Assembly: GCA_002245135.1 (NCBI GenBank)
Contig: NGBS01000024.1
Location: 54,466 to 118,465, forward strand
DNA: 64,000 bases
Source: Proteromonas lacertae
Taxonomy: Eukaryota; Sar; Bigyra; Opalinata; Proteromonadidae
Direction of reading: 5' to 3'
The notes beneath the pieces were generated by a model. That model had not been told where the DNA came from, did no database searches, and worked only from the letters and a program-made list of their open reading frames with translations. The position numbers and the translations under genes were made by a program. Position 1 is the stretch's first letter. Each line of letters starts with the position of its first letter. Positions 35,366 through 47,009 of the stretch are shown here, one piece after another.

Positions 35366-37436
35366 ATGGGTTGTTCTTCAAGCATTCCTTTTTTTGGTGT
35401 AAATGTGGATGATCTTTCAGTATGTTTTACTAAATTTCTACTTTTTAGAATTGTGAAACATTCTTCTTAAGCTGTAAAGATGTAATTTCTGAAGGATTTA
35501 AAGATACGAGTGATTTATTTCACGATTATTTAAGTCTACATCGTAAAGCTGAAAGTAGTGAAGAAAAGACATTGTATTTATAGAATTGCTAATTTATGTG
35601 ATAGAGAGAAAGAATTAAAGAAGTTAGTCAATAAAATAAATAAGATAGGTAATTTCGAACTAATAAAAACTGTATATTGAGTATTATATACACTAGACTC
35701 CAATTATCACTTTAGTTCCTATGTTATTAGTGTATTTTTTTGAAGCATTACCAAGTCCATTTTTACCTCATCATTTTTTAGATAGATTCATCACATCCTA
35801 TTATGAAGATAGTAAATCAGATGAAGATACAAAAACAAACAAAACAAAAATGTCTATCGAAAGAATTGAATATGTAAAACTTCAATTCTTTCAAAACCTC
35901 TTCTCTTTATCAGATAACTCACATTTAATCCTTACAAATACAATTGATATATGTAAAACTATATTGAAATTTTCATCAAACAGCACTACAATGAAAAAGC
36001 AGTTATCAATAGTGTTTTTACCAATATTTTTTAGAGATTATCCGAATAATGATGAAATATTATTTGAAGTTTATAATATTAGTATATTTATTATTATTAT
36101 TATATATATATATATAATAGTGTTTGATTTATTGATAAATAATTGGGGAAATGAAAAGCCGATAAATGAATTGCTGAATGAAAAAGAAAATGAAATTATA
36201 AAATTGATAGAACAACTTAATCAGTTGTCAGATAAATTTGAAAATTACAAAAAAGAGATAAGAGAAAGATATGCTCCTCGTCAATTGCATTTATTATACA
36301 TTTATGTATTTCATTCATGGAGATATGTAACAAAAAGAAGAAAGTTGAAAGTTTATATTGATTATTTAAAGAATCAAAATGTGACATTATCATCCACAAT
36401 TAACACTCAGCATCATACAATTAGAGAAACGATGAAAAGAACAGAATTAATATCAAAGACAAGAAATGGTACTTCATTATTACCTCCATTTTATGGTAAT
36501 AATAATACATCTAAATTAATGAATGAAAACACTGATAGAATGAGAGATAAAAATTCAAAAACATCATTTTTAAAGAATAATGAAAATATATATGCTGATA
36601 GTATGAAAAGTAGTAATAATAAGGAAAGAAAGAAAAGAAATACATTAGGAGGTTTAAAGAAATCAATAGGAAAAATAGATAATGACAATTTGAATACTTC
36701 TAGTTTTTATGAAAAATCACCAATGTTGTTGCATACACTTCATTCCAATCCTTTATTACCAAATACAATCAACTTGAATGATAATAATAATAATCGAACA
36801 ATTAGTAATTCAATAAGAAGAAATCCAACTACTGATAGTTCAATATATATTCCAATGAAAATGAAAATGAGTGAAATAATGAATAAAACTAACTATAGTA
36901 ATGATGAAGAAGAATATAGTAATGATATAGTAACCTCTCCTCCTCCTCCTCCTACTCATATTAAACAATTACAATACGATAATGATAGTAATAATAATAA
37001 TAATGAATATGAAAATATACCATCTTCAATTCTTCCACCTCCTTCTCCTACAATTAATGATAATAATAACATAATTACAACTAAGAAAGGAATATACACT
37101 AAAGAATCAACTATAATGAATAATAATGATGAAGATGATAATATTCCTTCATCATCATCTTCTTCTGATATAAATGATAAAATAATGTTAAATAATATGA
37201 ATATAATTGATAATAATGAAAATGAAAATAAGAATGAAGAAAGTCCAAATTCTACACCCACATTAGTAAGCGAAAAGAAGTTTTCTTCAAATAACAGCGA
37301 AATAAGAATAACTACCAATTCAGTACCTCAAGAACCATTAATTTCTATCTCTGACAGTCAATTTCGAAATAGTGTAAATGTTGATGATAATGATGATGAA
37401 TTTGGAGTTCATGTGGTAAATGATACACACTACTAA
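35366..37436 (+). CDS. RhoGAP-domain protein, probably N-myristoylated and palmitoylated
   Basis: Starts MGCSSSIPFFG, a dual acylation signal (Gly2, Cys3), so it is likely at the plasma membrane. The RhoGAP domain follows: CKDVISEGF, the arginine finger in YRIANLCDREKELKKLV, FSSYVISVFFEALPSPFLP, then the helix QLSIVFLPIFFRD. It would speed GTP hydrolysis by Rho/Rac GTPases. Three introns (29, 48 and 39 nt) are in frame. One extra base lies near 35583, just before the arginine-finger helix, and one in a T8 run near 35741. With both allowed for, the count is exact at 650 residues. After a coiled-coil-like segment (KRRKLKVYIDYLKNQN), the C-terminal half is Asn/Ser-rich with PPPPPT and PPPSP, typical of disordered scaffolds. 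Confidence 0.78.
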
Positions 37437-37884
37437 ATATATATAATTGTCTATTTGTTGATTATTGTTGGTTTAATTAGAAAATTGTTATGGTTTATAT
37501 TTCATAGTTTTTATTTGATTCAATATTACTCATTGGAGTATATTTTTATGTTCATTAGATGTAAAAACCATTATTTGAGCAAATACTCTGACAAAGTCTT
37601 TTAGTTAAGCAAATAATACTACAAACCACAAAATTAAATATTCACTTGTAAATTATAACCAAAATTATACTAATAATCTACATTACTCTCTAAGTTGATT
37701 AACCATTCTCTACATCACTTATTAAACTCTATTTTATTCCTTCATAACAATATTTGGAGTATTTGAATCAAATATGAGTTATAAATATCATCAAAAGAAA
37801 CTCATTTAGCTCAGTATAAGAATATAGCCAATAGAATTGAAAGAATTAAATATTTGAACCGTTTCTCATTTCCATTTTTCAAAA
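37437..37884. other. 448-bp intergenic interval
   Basis: Separates the RhoGAP gene from the next gene on the same strand. It is AT-rich, with no convincing open frame, RNA gene or repeat seen; it presumably holds a terminator and a promoter. Confidence 0.4.
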
Positions 37885-40019
37885 ATGAAGAGTATTAGAA
37901 GTATATTATGAGTGATTAAAATATATAGTTTTATTCTTTGTAATATTGTTAACCCCAATATTGTGTTTAAATAAGAACAAAGATAATTTGTTAGGAAGAT
38001 CAAAGAAAAGCATAAAAACAAATCAATTTGATGATGTAAGAGATAATAATAACAAAAGGACAATGCAATTGAGTTGGCCATTATATTTTACTGGAGATTA
38101 TTACATGGTAGATCATAGATATGATGTTTTTATCAATGAAACCACAATTTATGCTTATAGAAGAAATAAATATTGTTTATATAAGTATATTTTTACATGT
38201 CAATCCGAAATAACTTCCGAATTATATTATATTAATAACATTGAGATAGATGAAGATAAATCAAGGTTCTGGTTTAGTTCAAGAAATAAAATAAAAGAAT
38301 GTGATGTAGATTATGGTAGAGAATATAGTTATAAGTATAATTCTTTTATCTTCTATTAAATATAGAGAATTGAAAAGTAAATGTGAAAATGGAATAAACG
38401 AGATTGAAGAAGTAATAAATGAGGTAAAGAATTTTACTCAAATTATAGCTGAAGATGTAAGTGAAGATTTTAATTATAATTTATATATATATCATGTTAT
38501 TGCCAACAATAAAAGCAAAGGTGATTTTGATGAAATTAGAGAAGATATAATGAATTACTTATTAGATTATATGAATATTACTACATATACTTTACCATCT
38601 AATGACTTTTATTATGCAATTAGTGATGCTTATTATACTCTTCAAATAAGAGTTAAAGAGAATAGATTGATAAAAACAGAATATGGATTAAGGTTTGCTG
38701 TATCAATTGATAATGTAAGATTAATGAATAAAGAATATTACACAAAAATCAGATACAATCAATCAGATTATGTAGCTTATTATTTTTGTTTAGAATATGA
38801 ATGTAAATTCATATGTGATATATATCAAGGCAGTATTGAGGATGATTGGGAGATAGAGGCTTGTTATAAAAATGCATCTGATTTTGACTCTGACTTTAAT
38901 CAGGCATTTAAAAATGCATATAAAAATGCAAAGAATTATGAAAAACCTAAAATAGCAATTAAAGAATCAATATACAAAACAGAAAATAATAAGGGGGGGG
39001 AAATGAAAGAAACAACAAAAGGATATTATTATGAAGATGTAAAAGAAGGTGAAAATGGTTATTATAAAGGATATTTTGTTGTAGAAAATGTTTTAACAAT
39101 AATAACGCAAACAAGTAGATGGAGTCAAAGACAAGTTGAACAATTTAAGTTAGTATTAAAATTAGATTCAGAAACAAGTATTATTCATTTTTATTATACT
39201 ATCTAAATAGAATCTGTTAAATTTGAAGATATTGAAGATGAAGTGATTGTTAAAGAAAAGAGTGGAGTAGAATCAAGATATGATCCTGAATATGATGATG
39301 ATGAATCCTGTAAAACATTCATTCCATTAAAAGATAAAGACACAAAATATGAGAAATGTGAAGTGAGAATTAATCAATTAATATATGAACATATTAATAG
39401 AGAATATAATGTGACTATTAATGAAAAAGGGGCAAACTTAACAATTAGGAATATTGATGATTTTGATGATGATAAAACAATATTATTAAAAGAATATGAT
39501 TCAACAAAACTGAATGAAATAATAAACAGAATAACAAAATTTATCAAGCCAATACCTGATGATAAATGTTTAAAAGCTAATGAAACAGTAGATGGAAAAG
39601 ATGAAAATAAAGCATTAGTATTTTCAATATATGATAATATACTTTTCGCAAATTCATATATTAAAGAAAAAGAAAGTAAAGATTTGATCTTTTATATTGA
39701 ACCTAAAAGAAACAACTACTATTATAGTGGTGAAAATAGTATAAAAACTGCAATAGTTGAAGGATATGGAGAGAAATTTATATTTAGTGAAGATGAAGTA
39801 TTTTATCACAAATTCGTTGAATTTGAAGGAAAAGATTTTGATGAATGTAATGAAAGTTTGAAAGAGCTTGTGCTTAAAGAATTTGAAGATAGAATAAAAC
39901 AAATAAAGAAAGAAGAAGGAATTAGTGATAGAATAAATGATGATGATGAAAGTAATACTGGTTTAGCATTCACTTTCAATATATCCTTATTTACTCTCAT
40001 ATTCATTATATTCATATAA
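37885..40019 (+). CDS. Surface protein with signal peptide and C-terminal hydrophobic (GPI-type) tail
   Basis: 680 residues, exact after removing introns of 28, 31 and 33 nt. Exon 1 gives MKSIRI and the intron joins it to LFFVILLTPILCLNKN, a clear signal peptide. The ectodomain has many Tyr, Asn, Glu and Asp, scattered Cys and candidate N-glycosylation sites (NITT, NQSD, NVTI, NLTI). The last 19 residues, LAFTFNISLFTLIFIIFI, form a hydrophobic end without a basic stop, as in GPI-anchor signals. An exceptional G8 run lies at 38995-39002. Two internal halves show similar ED/Y-rich patterns, but no clear repeat could be aligned by eye. No domain recognised. Confidence 0.65.
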
Positions 40020-40103
40020 TAATTATCTTCATAAATATTGTATATGAATTGTTGTTTTGTTAAAAAAAAGATAGAAAAAACAAAAAGAAATGAAATTATT
40101 AAT

Positions 40104-41355
40104 TTAATCTGAAGTGGATGGAGTTTCTTTTAATTTTTCTTCTGATATTCTCCTTACCCTTTTATAATGAAACTATTAATATATTAATACATCATTTATA
40201 TACATAAAAGTGGTAAAAAACACTACAAGTAAGAACCAGTAATCCAAAAACTCTTGATTCTTGAACCATAAACTATAAAACAATGAAAAAACAAACAATA
40301 TACCACATTTATCAATAAAAATGACAATAACTATAAATAAATCAATAATCTAAATATATATATATTATACAATATTAAACGTTGTTGAACCTTTTAAGAA
40401 TATCTATTTATATGATAAATGAAATAAACAAATACAATTTTCAATGATACAAAGGTAATTACTATATTAAAAGCAATATCTATCATAATATATTAATTAT
40501 AATAATATACAGAAATAATCTGATCCAGAATGAAGTGTATACATCTTCATGATATTTCTATTGATTGAAAAATCAAATAGGGAGGAAAACAATAACAAGG
40601 GAGTGTATAATATCATCAAATTAATGTGATTCTATACAAATATTATTAATCTAATAGTTATAATAATATATATACATAATAAGTAAATCTCACGATATTA
40701 TAATTGACTATAGAACCTCCTTTCTCTGTTAAAACTACTAATAAACTATATATAAATGAGCTGATCAAAGTCAAAATAGCGTTCTTTAAAGAATATGCGA
40801 ATTTTGATGGATGTGACATTGACATTCCGATAATAAAGAAAATTATCACACAAAAATCAGCTAAAACAAAGATATGAAGAGACATTGTTCTATTTACATT
40901 ATATAATATTAACATACCTGATGACTACAGTGAATATCAGTATTAATGCAAATGTTAAAACCGTAAAATGTTTGTATGGTTTTCTAATGTGTATTATAAA
41001 TAACATAAGTGATTTATCTATACTGCTCCATGAAGGAAAAATGTGTATATAATACATGAATTAATTGACATAAGCTTATTGGGAACATTTTAATTGCTAC
41101 TTTTAGTTTAAAACCAGAATAAGGCAATCTTGCTATAAATATTATCATAATACACTTACAATGAAATAAAAAGCCAAGCATATAGCAAAATGATGAAATT
41201 ACAACTGATTGAAGTAATTGAGCATTAATAAAGGATGGTGATGTAAATGGATTCCATAACCTTGATGATGCTGTGTATAAATACAAGGATATAATTGGAA
41301 GTAACAAAAATATGGTAATTACATAATAATCGTTATGCATTGGTGCTTTGATCAT
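40104..41355 (-). CDS. Polytopic membrane protein, about seven or more spans, unknown family
   Basis: From the ATG at 41355: MIKAPMHNDYY, then hydrophobic segments VITIFLLLPIISLYLY, LLQSVVISSFCYMLGFLF, IKMFPISLCQLIHVLY, FTVLTFALILIFTVVI, LHIFVLADFCVIIFFIIG and ILTLISSFIYSLLVVLT. Introns of about 27 (GTAAGT type), 40 and 28 nt give a smooth frame to about 40680. Further exons toward a stop at 40104 (a hydrophobic stretch, then EEKLKETPSTSD) are plausible but less certain and include at least one unresolved frame change. It may be a receptor-like or transporter-like protein; no signature motif is visible. Confidence 0.5.
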
Positions 41356-41525
41356 ATAATATGAACAATTGGTTTTTAAATTACTAATATATTTGAAAAT
41401 TAACGCGAATAAAATGAAGAACAGTAATTAGAACTTCTTTCTTCTAATCACTTACAACAACAGAATTTTTATTTTTTCATAAACATACACACACAATATA
41501 TAATAATAATATTGATTAAACTTCT

Positions 41526-44373
41526 TTAAATATCATCTAACAAATTGTATGAATCATTACTCTTTGCATCTAATGACAATTTCTTTGCTCTTCTCTTAGA
41601 TACACCTCCACCTCTTAAATGCTTCATAGTAAACAAAGCAATTCCACCAACAAGCACCAAACCAGCAATAACACCAAGAATTATAATAACAATGTTAAGA
41701 ACAGACATTCCTTTCTTATCAGAACATGTAGGACCTGTATGACCATCATAACAAACACAACTACCAATAGATTCATCGCATTGTCCATTACCTTCAACGC
41801 ATAATGGTTTACAGGTTGTATTAGTTTCAGTTGTACTACAATCCAAACCAAAATACCCTTTCAAACATACACATCTTCCATTTCCATTCCAACCGTCATT
41901 ACATTTACCATTTCCACTACATGGATTAACATTTCCACCTGGACAAGTACCTCTACATTTATCACCAAAGTAACCACTGTTACAGCTAGAACAATCTGTT
42001 CGTGGATCTAAACCAAAGTTATCACATAAACAAGTGCCATCTCCATGACTACCATCATTACATTTACCATTTCCATTACAATTGACTGTACATTGTTTGC
42101 ATTGTAAACCATAATAATTATCATCACATTCATTACAATGTGGTTGAGCCCATCCTGCATTACATTGACATTGACCACTAATAAATAATAATAAATAAAT
42201 ATTATATATATTTATATATATACTCTCCTTTTATACCATAATTACAAGTTCCATGATTACAATCACATTTCTTTTCACATTTTGGTCCATAATAATTCTC
42301 CAAACAATCTTTACATTCTTTAGAAATATCATAATGAGGATCTTCACATAACTTACATTCATCTCCATTACACAACCATTCTATTTCATATGGAGTATCT
42401 AATGAAGTAATTGTTTTTGGACCAACAGCAATATAAAATGGACCACCATCAACATAACCATCGTGAGATGATTCTATTTTGATTGTTGCATTGAAATTCT
42501 CTAAAGCCTCTTGATACCACATACAATTCTGTTTGGTTGGGACATAATTGGTTGTACTGATGGCAATATATAAGTCTGGTTTATGAGCTGGTCTGCCTAA
42601 AGTAACTGTCATTGATGGATTCTTACCTTTGAAATATTGTAAAGTGTATAAATGAGCACCACTATTGCCTTTGATTGAATCACTTACTTTCTTATTGGGA
42701 TATAAATTCTTTGAATCTATTTAACAATAATAAATATAAAATAATAATAATAATAATAATATATACAGACTAATGTTGAAGCATGAATTAAGAATTTACA
42801 ATCAATATTATCACCAGGCAATTCCAACATAAAATAAGTTATGCATTTCTTACAATAACCTGCTTGACCAACAGTAACAGCAAATGTAAATTCAGTTTCA
42901 AGCATATCTATTTTCTGTTTATATTCATATCTATGAATTAAAGGTCCTGGGAATGTAACATTGGAGATATATAATGTAGAATCAAATTTTTCACCAACTT
43001 TAGTATAATTCAAATAATAACCAGTTTCTTCTTCAATAGCTGTTGAATCTAATGCAAAATACATTCTTCCTGGTTTAGATGATTTTCTTTCATAAAATGG
43101 TGATAAACCACCTGGATTTAATTGATGTGGAATTGGTTTATCAAGTTTTGCTACAATTCTAAATCTAACTTGGTTTGGATAATCGTTATTTTCATGATCA
43201 ATTCTAAAGTAGTAATATCCTCTTTGTTTATAGAATTTATCATTTGGAGTTATTTTGATTGTACCTGATTCTTTATTCGTACATCTCACTTGCCATTCAG
43301 CTGTATCATTACCATCTCTAAAACTAGATATTGAAGCATATAATATAAGTGGAATATCTTCAGCTGATTCTACAGTAATTGTTAAGTTTGTTTCTAAATC
43401 ATATTTTGTAAAGTTCAAATAGAAGAATTGTCCTTCAGTAAATGGTTCACAAACAGCTGTATCTTCAACACCATCATTCAATTCCTTTAAATCAACATTA
43501 TAATGAGTCCAAACTAACCAATTCGTTTCTCTACCTTCATCTGTAGTTAAATTGACAATAATATAATAATTTGTACCAGTACAGAAACCATTATCTTCTC
43601 TAGTTAAGTATAAATCATAACTGCCATTCACTAATTTTGCAATCCATTGTTGATCTGGACAAGTGGTTGGTTTTGGTTCACCAGGGTAAAAATTCTGAAT
43701 AGAAACAGATAAATTCTGTTGAACAAAGGTATCATACATAAACTTAAATTCAATACTTTCCACTAATTCACCTTTATCTGGATTATCATGTGGTATATAT
43801 ATTGTCATATCTTTATGTTCTTTCTTACTTACACCTACAAAATCACCATGATAATATCTATCAGGTAACATATAAACTGGATGGAAGTCATGAGAGATAT
43901 AAAATGATATATTCCCAATAATTGGTATAAATTGATCAGGGGAAGCGTCTAGTCTAAAGTAATAATCACAATCAGTACAGAATCTTGGATCATTATTACT
44001 TATTACCATATTTCCTACATGATTTCTAGTACTTCTCATCCAATAAGCATTACCTGGACGAATCTTTGAGATTTCACTAATTCCAAAGAGTGTAACATCA
44101 GCATCTTTAATATCATCCTTATACGGATCAGACACCCACATGTTGAAGGTAAAATTAAGAGCTACATTTCTTTGTTCATAACTACCAACATGGACTTTGA
44201 AATATGTGGATGATTCAGGACTTACTACGAATGTAGCTTTCTCATTTTCTACCAGTGTATGATAATCTAATGTGCTATTAGCTAATAAGGCGAAGGATGC
44301 TGTTGGATCACATACTATTGTGATATAATAACTGCAAGTATCTCCACAGAAATGAGGATCATCTTTACCAATC

Positions 44374-44415
<42 letters not shown>

Positions 44416-45094
44416 TTATACATTAAATGAAGTATGTTTTCCAAATGGTAAACTGTTATTACTCCAATAATAAGTATTTTTATCTCCAGGAATAGGATAT
44501 TCATGAGTACTGATATAAATCTCTTTTGCTGTAGCATAATAACCATAAGTAAACACATCAATAAAGATATTGGTCACTGTATGTGTATATGCTGCTTGGG
44601 TATTGTATCTATAGTGATAAGGTGCTTTAGTCTCGTGTTGACTAAGATCTTCAGCAAATGGTTCATTATCACTCAGAGTGAATAGACACTTTGGCTCATT
44701 TTCATCATATCTTACACCTATTGGTATTGGTTCAGGTACAACTGTTGTATTTGTTATGGTTACGGTATAGGTTGTGTTTTTCTTATAAGATGGATCAGAA
44801 GTTAATACAGTCTTTTCCCAGACTGTTGTAAATGTAGCAGTTTCAGAGTGACCATTGTATGAAAGTGTTACTAACCATTCATAACTATTCATTTCATAAA
44901 AATAGAATTAAATAATCATACTGTGAACTTGTACGGATTCTGAATGAAGCTGAAGTTTCACTAAATGTACCTCTTGCAATAAAACTCTTTTCTGTTTGAA
45001 TATGGGTAATATTGGGAAATGCATGTCTTAAGATAATAGGATCGGCACTACAATATGCTAATATGCTCACTAACAGAATAAGATATATTTTCAT
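41526..45094 (-). CDS. Large type I membrane protein with beta-rich ectodomain and EGF repeats
   Basis: 1,128 residues, exact after removing introns of 37, 49, 50 and 46 nt. It begins MKIYLILLVSILAYCSA, a signal peptide. The ectodomain of about 850 residues is made of repeated beta-sandwich-like units with Y-Y-x-x-D/N signatures (DYYFRLDAS, SYYITIVCD, NYYIIVNLT, YYYFRIDHE). These recall pre-peptidase C-terminal (PPC-like) repeats, and there are many N-glycosylation sites. At least five EGF-like modules follow (CDCNHGTCNYG, CQCNAGWAQPHC, CNGNGKCNDG, CVCLKGYFGLDC, CVCYDGHTGPTC). A membrane span ends the ectodomain (VLNIVIIILGVIAGLVLVGG), and the short basic cytosolic tail ends SYNLLDDI. It is probably an adhesion or recognition receptor. 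Intact throughout, unlike several neighbours. Confidence 0.85.
44374..44410. repeat. (ATT)n microsatellite inside an intron
   Basis: About twelve ATT units fill most of the 49-nt intron 44373-44421 of the EGF receptor gene. Two other introns in this gene are similarly TTA/ATT-rich. Length change here would alter intron size but not the protein. Confidence 0.8.
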
Positions 45095-45514
45095 CTGTTT
45101 TAACCTAGATAGAATAAAATAATGTCAATTGGAGTGAAAATAAAATGCAGAAGAGAAAAATCAGAGGTAATAAAAAAATAAGAGATAGGAGTAAAAGTAA
45201 AAAAATAATTATATACTTCTAAAATGAAACAAACAGTTAAAATGAAAAATGAATTATTCTGTGTTTTTTCAACCTAATGCCATGCTTTTTTTGACCTTGT
45301 TATTACATATATGCATTATTGGTTTTATCATTTATGAGTGACGGAAATATTAGGACAAATGAAGATGAAACACAATTATCATTTCGCTTCTATCAACAAA
45401 AGAGTTTCATGTAATTGAAATTATGTTTTTATAGTATATATTATAGTAATTTATAACATATAAAAAACAATTCTAACACAAATTATTAAAATCAATAAAT
45501 AGTACAAATAAAAA
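45095..45514. other. 420-bp intergenic interval
   Basis: Promoter side of the EGF receptor gene and 3' side of the next gene. AT-rich; no gene, RNA or repeat seen. Confidence 0.4.
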
Positions 45515-46162
45515 CTATAAACCTATCTCTTCAGCTCTAATTCCTTCAATTTCTAGCTTCTTTGATTTATAATCAAAACTATATCCTGATCTTTCACCAC
45601 CTTTTACAATCCTTGATCTAAACACTTCCTCCACACTGTCATGCAATATTCCAACTCCTCCTATTCTTGTATCAAAAGCGGGATACAACAAAACATCTTT
45701 CTCCAAACAAATACCAAGAAATTTAGGTTTGAATTCAACAGTTTGACCATTTGAATAGATGAAATTACCATCTTTAAAATCAGAAAAAATAATAGGTAAT
45801 GTCTCAGCCTATAAAATTAAGTGATAAAACATACAAAAACGTTATATTGGTAACCATTCATTGTAGTATAATATGGAGTTGGTATATCTGCTCTATAGAT
45901 GTATTTTCTCAAATTTCTCCAAAACAATTTTTCATCTCTTGGAGATAGTTTAATTGTTTTTAATTTGTTTTCTTTATATTGACAAATTTGGCCCTACGTA
46001 ATTAATATGATAATTTAATACATCTCGATTGATTACATAACCATCTTTCACAACTGATGGTTCAAACTGTTTACTTTTCAAATCAGTATAAAGGCTTCTG
46101 CTTAATGCTTTGTAACATGATTTTATTGGAAATATTTTTAATTCTGAAAACATTCTATTCAT
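45515..46162 (-). CDS. Probable mitochondrial protein, unknown (weak bL19-like C-terminus)
   Basis: Two introns (28 nt after VINRD and 32 nt after NGYQYN) join three exons. The ATG at 46162 gives MNRMFSELKIFPIKSCYKALSRSLYT, a basic, hydroxylated, acid-poor start like a mitochondrial presequence. The core includes LSPRDEKLFWRNLRKYIYRA and ends KFLGICLEKD, GGVGILHDSVEEVFRSRIV and YSFDYKSKKLEIEGI. The last part vaguely recalls bL19 (GIC...R...GVE..F...P.I..I), but this is not secure. Divergent from Rab7 with 66 bp between start codons. Confidence 0.5.
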
Positions 46163-46228
46163 AGAGAAAATTGTTAGAACAATATTAAGTAACAAGCTTT
46201 TTTTCAAGCCAATCAATTTTTAGATTTG
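46163..46228. promoter_or_regulatory. 66-bp bidirectional promoter with TCAAGCCAA motif
   Basis: The shortest divergent interval in the window. It contains TCAAGCCAA at 46204-46212, the reverse complement of the TTGGCTTGA seen between TRIAP1 and SPT6 and before the PUF gene. Both genes' initiation signals must fit in these 66 bp or inside coding sequence. Confidence 0.4.
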
Positions 46229-46938
46229 ATGAGTAAGAAGCAGGATCTACTGAAAATAATTGTGTTGGGAGATAGTGGGTATGTTGCTGTATAGAATATA
46301 CATATAGGGTTGGAAAAACTTCTCTTATGTCCCGTTATATAGACCAAAAATTTACTGAGCAATTTAAAGCTACAATTGGTGCAGATCTTATGCCTAAGGA
46401 AGTAGTTATTGATGATAGAACAATAAAGTTACAAGTATAAATAGTAATTGGTATATTTGTAGATTTGGGATACTGCAGGTCAAGAACGTTATCAAAGTTT
46501 AGGATCATACTTTTATAGAGGTTCAGATGCATGTGTTTTAGTTTTTGATATCACAAATCAGAAATCTTTTCAACATATTAACGACTGGAAGCGTAATTTT
46601 CTTCTTCAAGCAAATCCAAAGAATGCTGATACATTTCCATTTGTGTTACTAGGTAATAAAGTGGATAAACCAACAGAACAAAGAAGAGTTCCAGCAGATA
46701 CTGCTCAAATGTGGGCTAAATCCAATGGAATTGTCGTATAAATAACATTCATATATAATTGTAATAGGATTATTTTGAAACAAGTGCAAAAGAAGATGTT
46801 AATGTTGAACAAGCGTTTATGACAGTAGCTAAAATCGCATTACAGCAAGGAAAGAAGGAAGAAATATATGAGCCAGGTATTGTTGATATTAAGAAAATAC
46901 AAGAAAACAATAAAACTAAAGAAAATTGTGAATGTTAA
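46229..46938 (+). CDS. RAB7: Rab7 small GTPase
   Basis: 206 residues after removing introns of 29, 28 and 32 nt. Rab7 controls late endosome and lysosome fusion. All G motifs are present: GDSGVGKTS, ATIGAD (switch I), WDTAGQERYQSLG, LGNKVD and ETSAKE. Rab7 subfamily traits are YRGSDACVLVFD, NPKNADTFPFVLLGN and the NVEQAF helix. The C-terminus CEC (-CxC) is the geranylgeranylation site. The first intron splits the P-loop codon. Confidence 0.95.
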
Positions 46939-47009
46939 TTAATTATTAATTTTTATTATTATCATTACATTTTTTAAATAAATAAATATATATATATATA
47001 TTTATTAAA

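Noticed and set aside
36956-37318. Reverse frame rich in Leu/Ser/Phe opposite the RhoGAP tail
   Set aside because: Shadow of an Asn/Ser-rich disordered coding region; many such mirrors occur opposite AAT/TCA-rich exons.
38313-38363. Frame overlap at the 38-kb surface protein as a +1 frameshift
   Set aside because: A 31-nt intron (GTATAATTC...ATATAG) explains it and gives an exact codon count.
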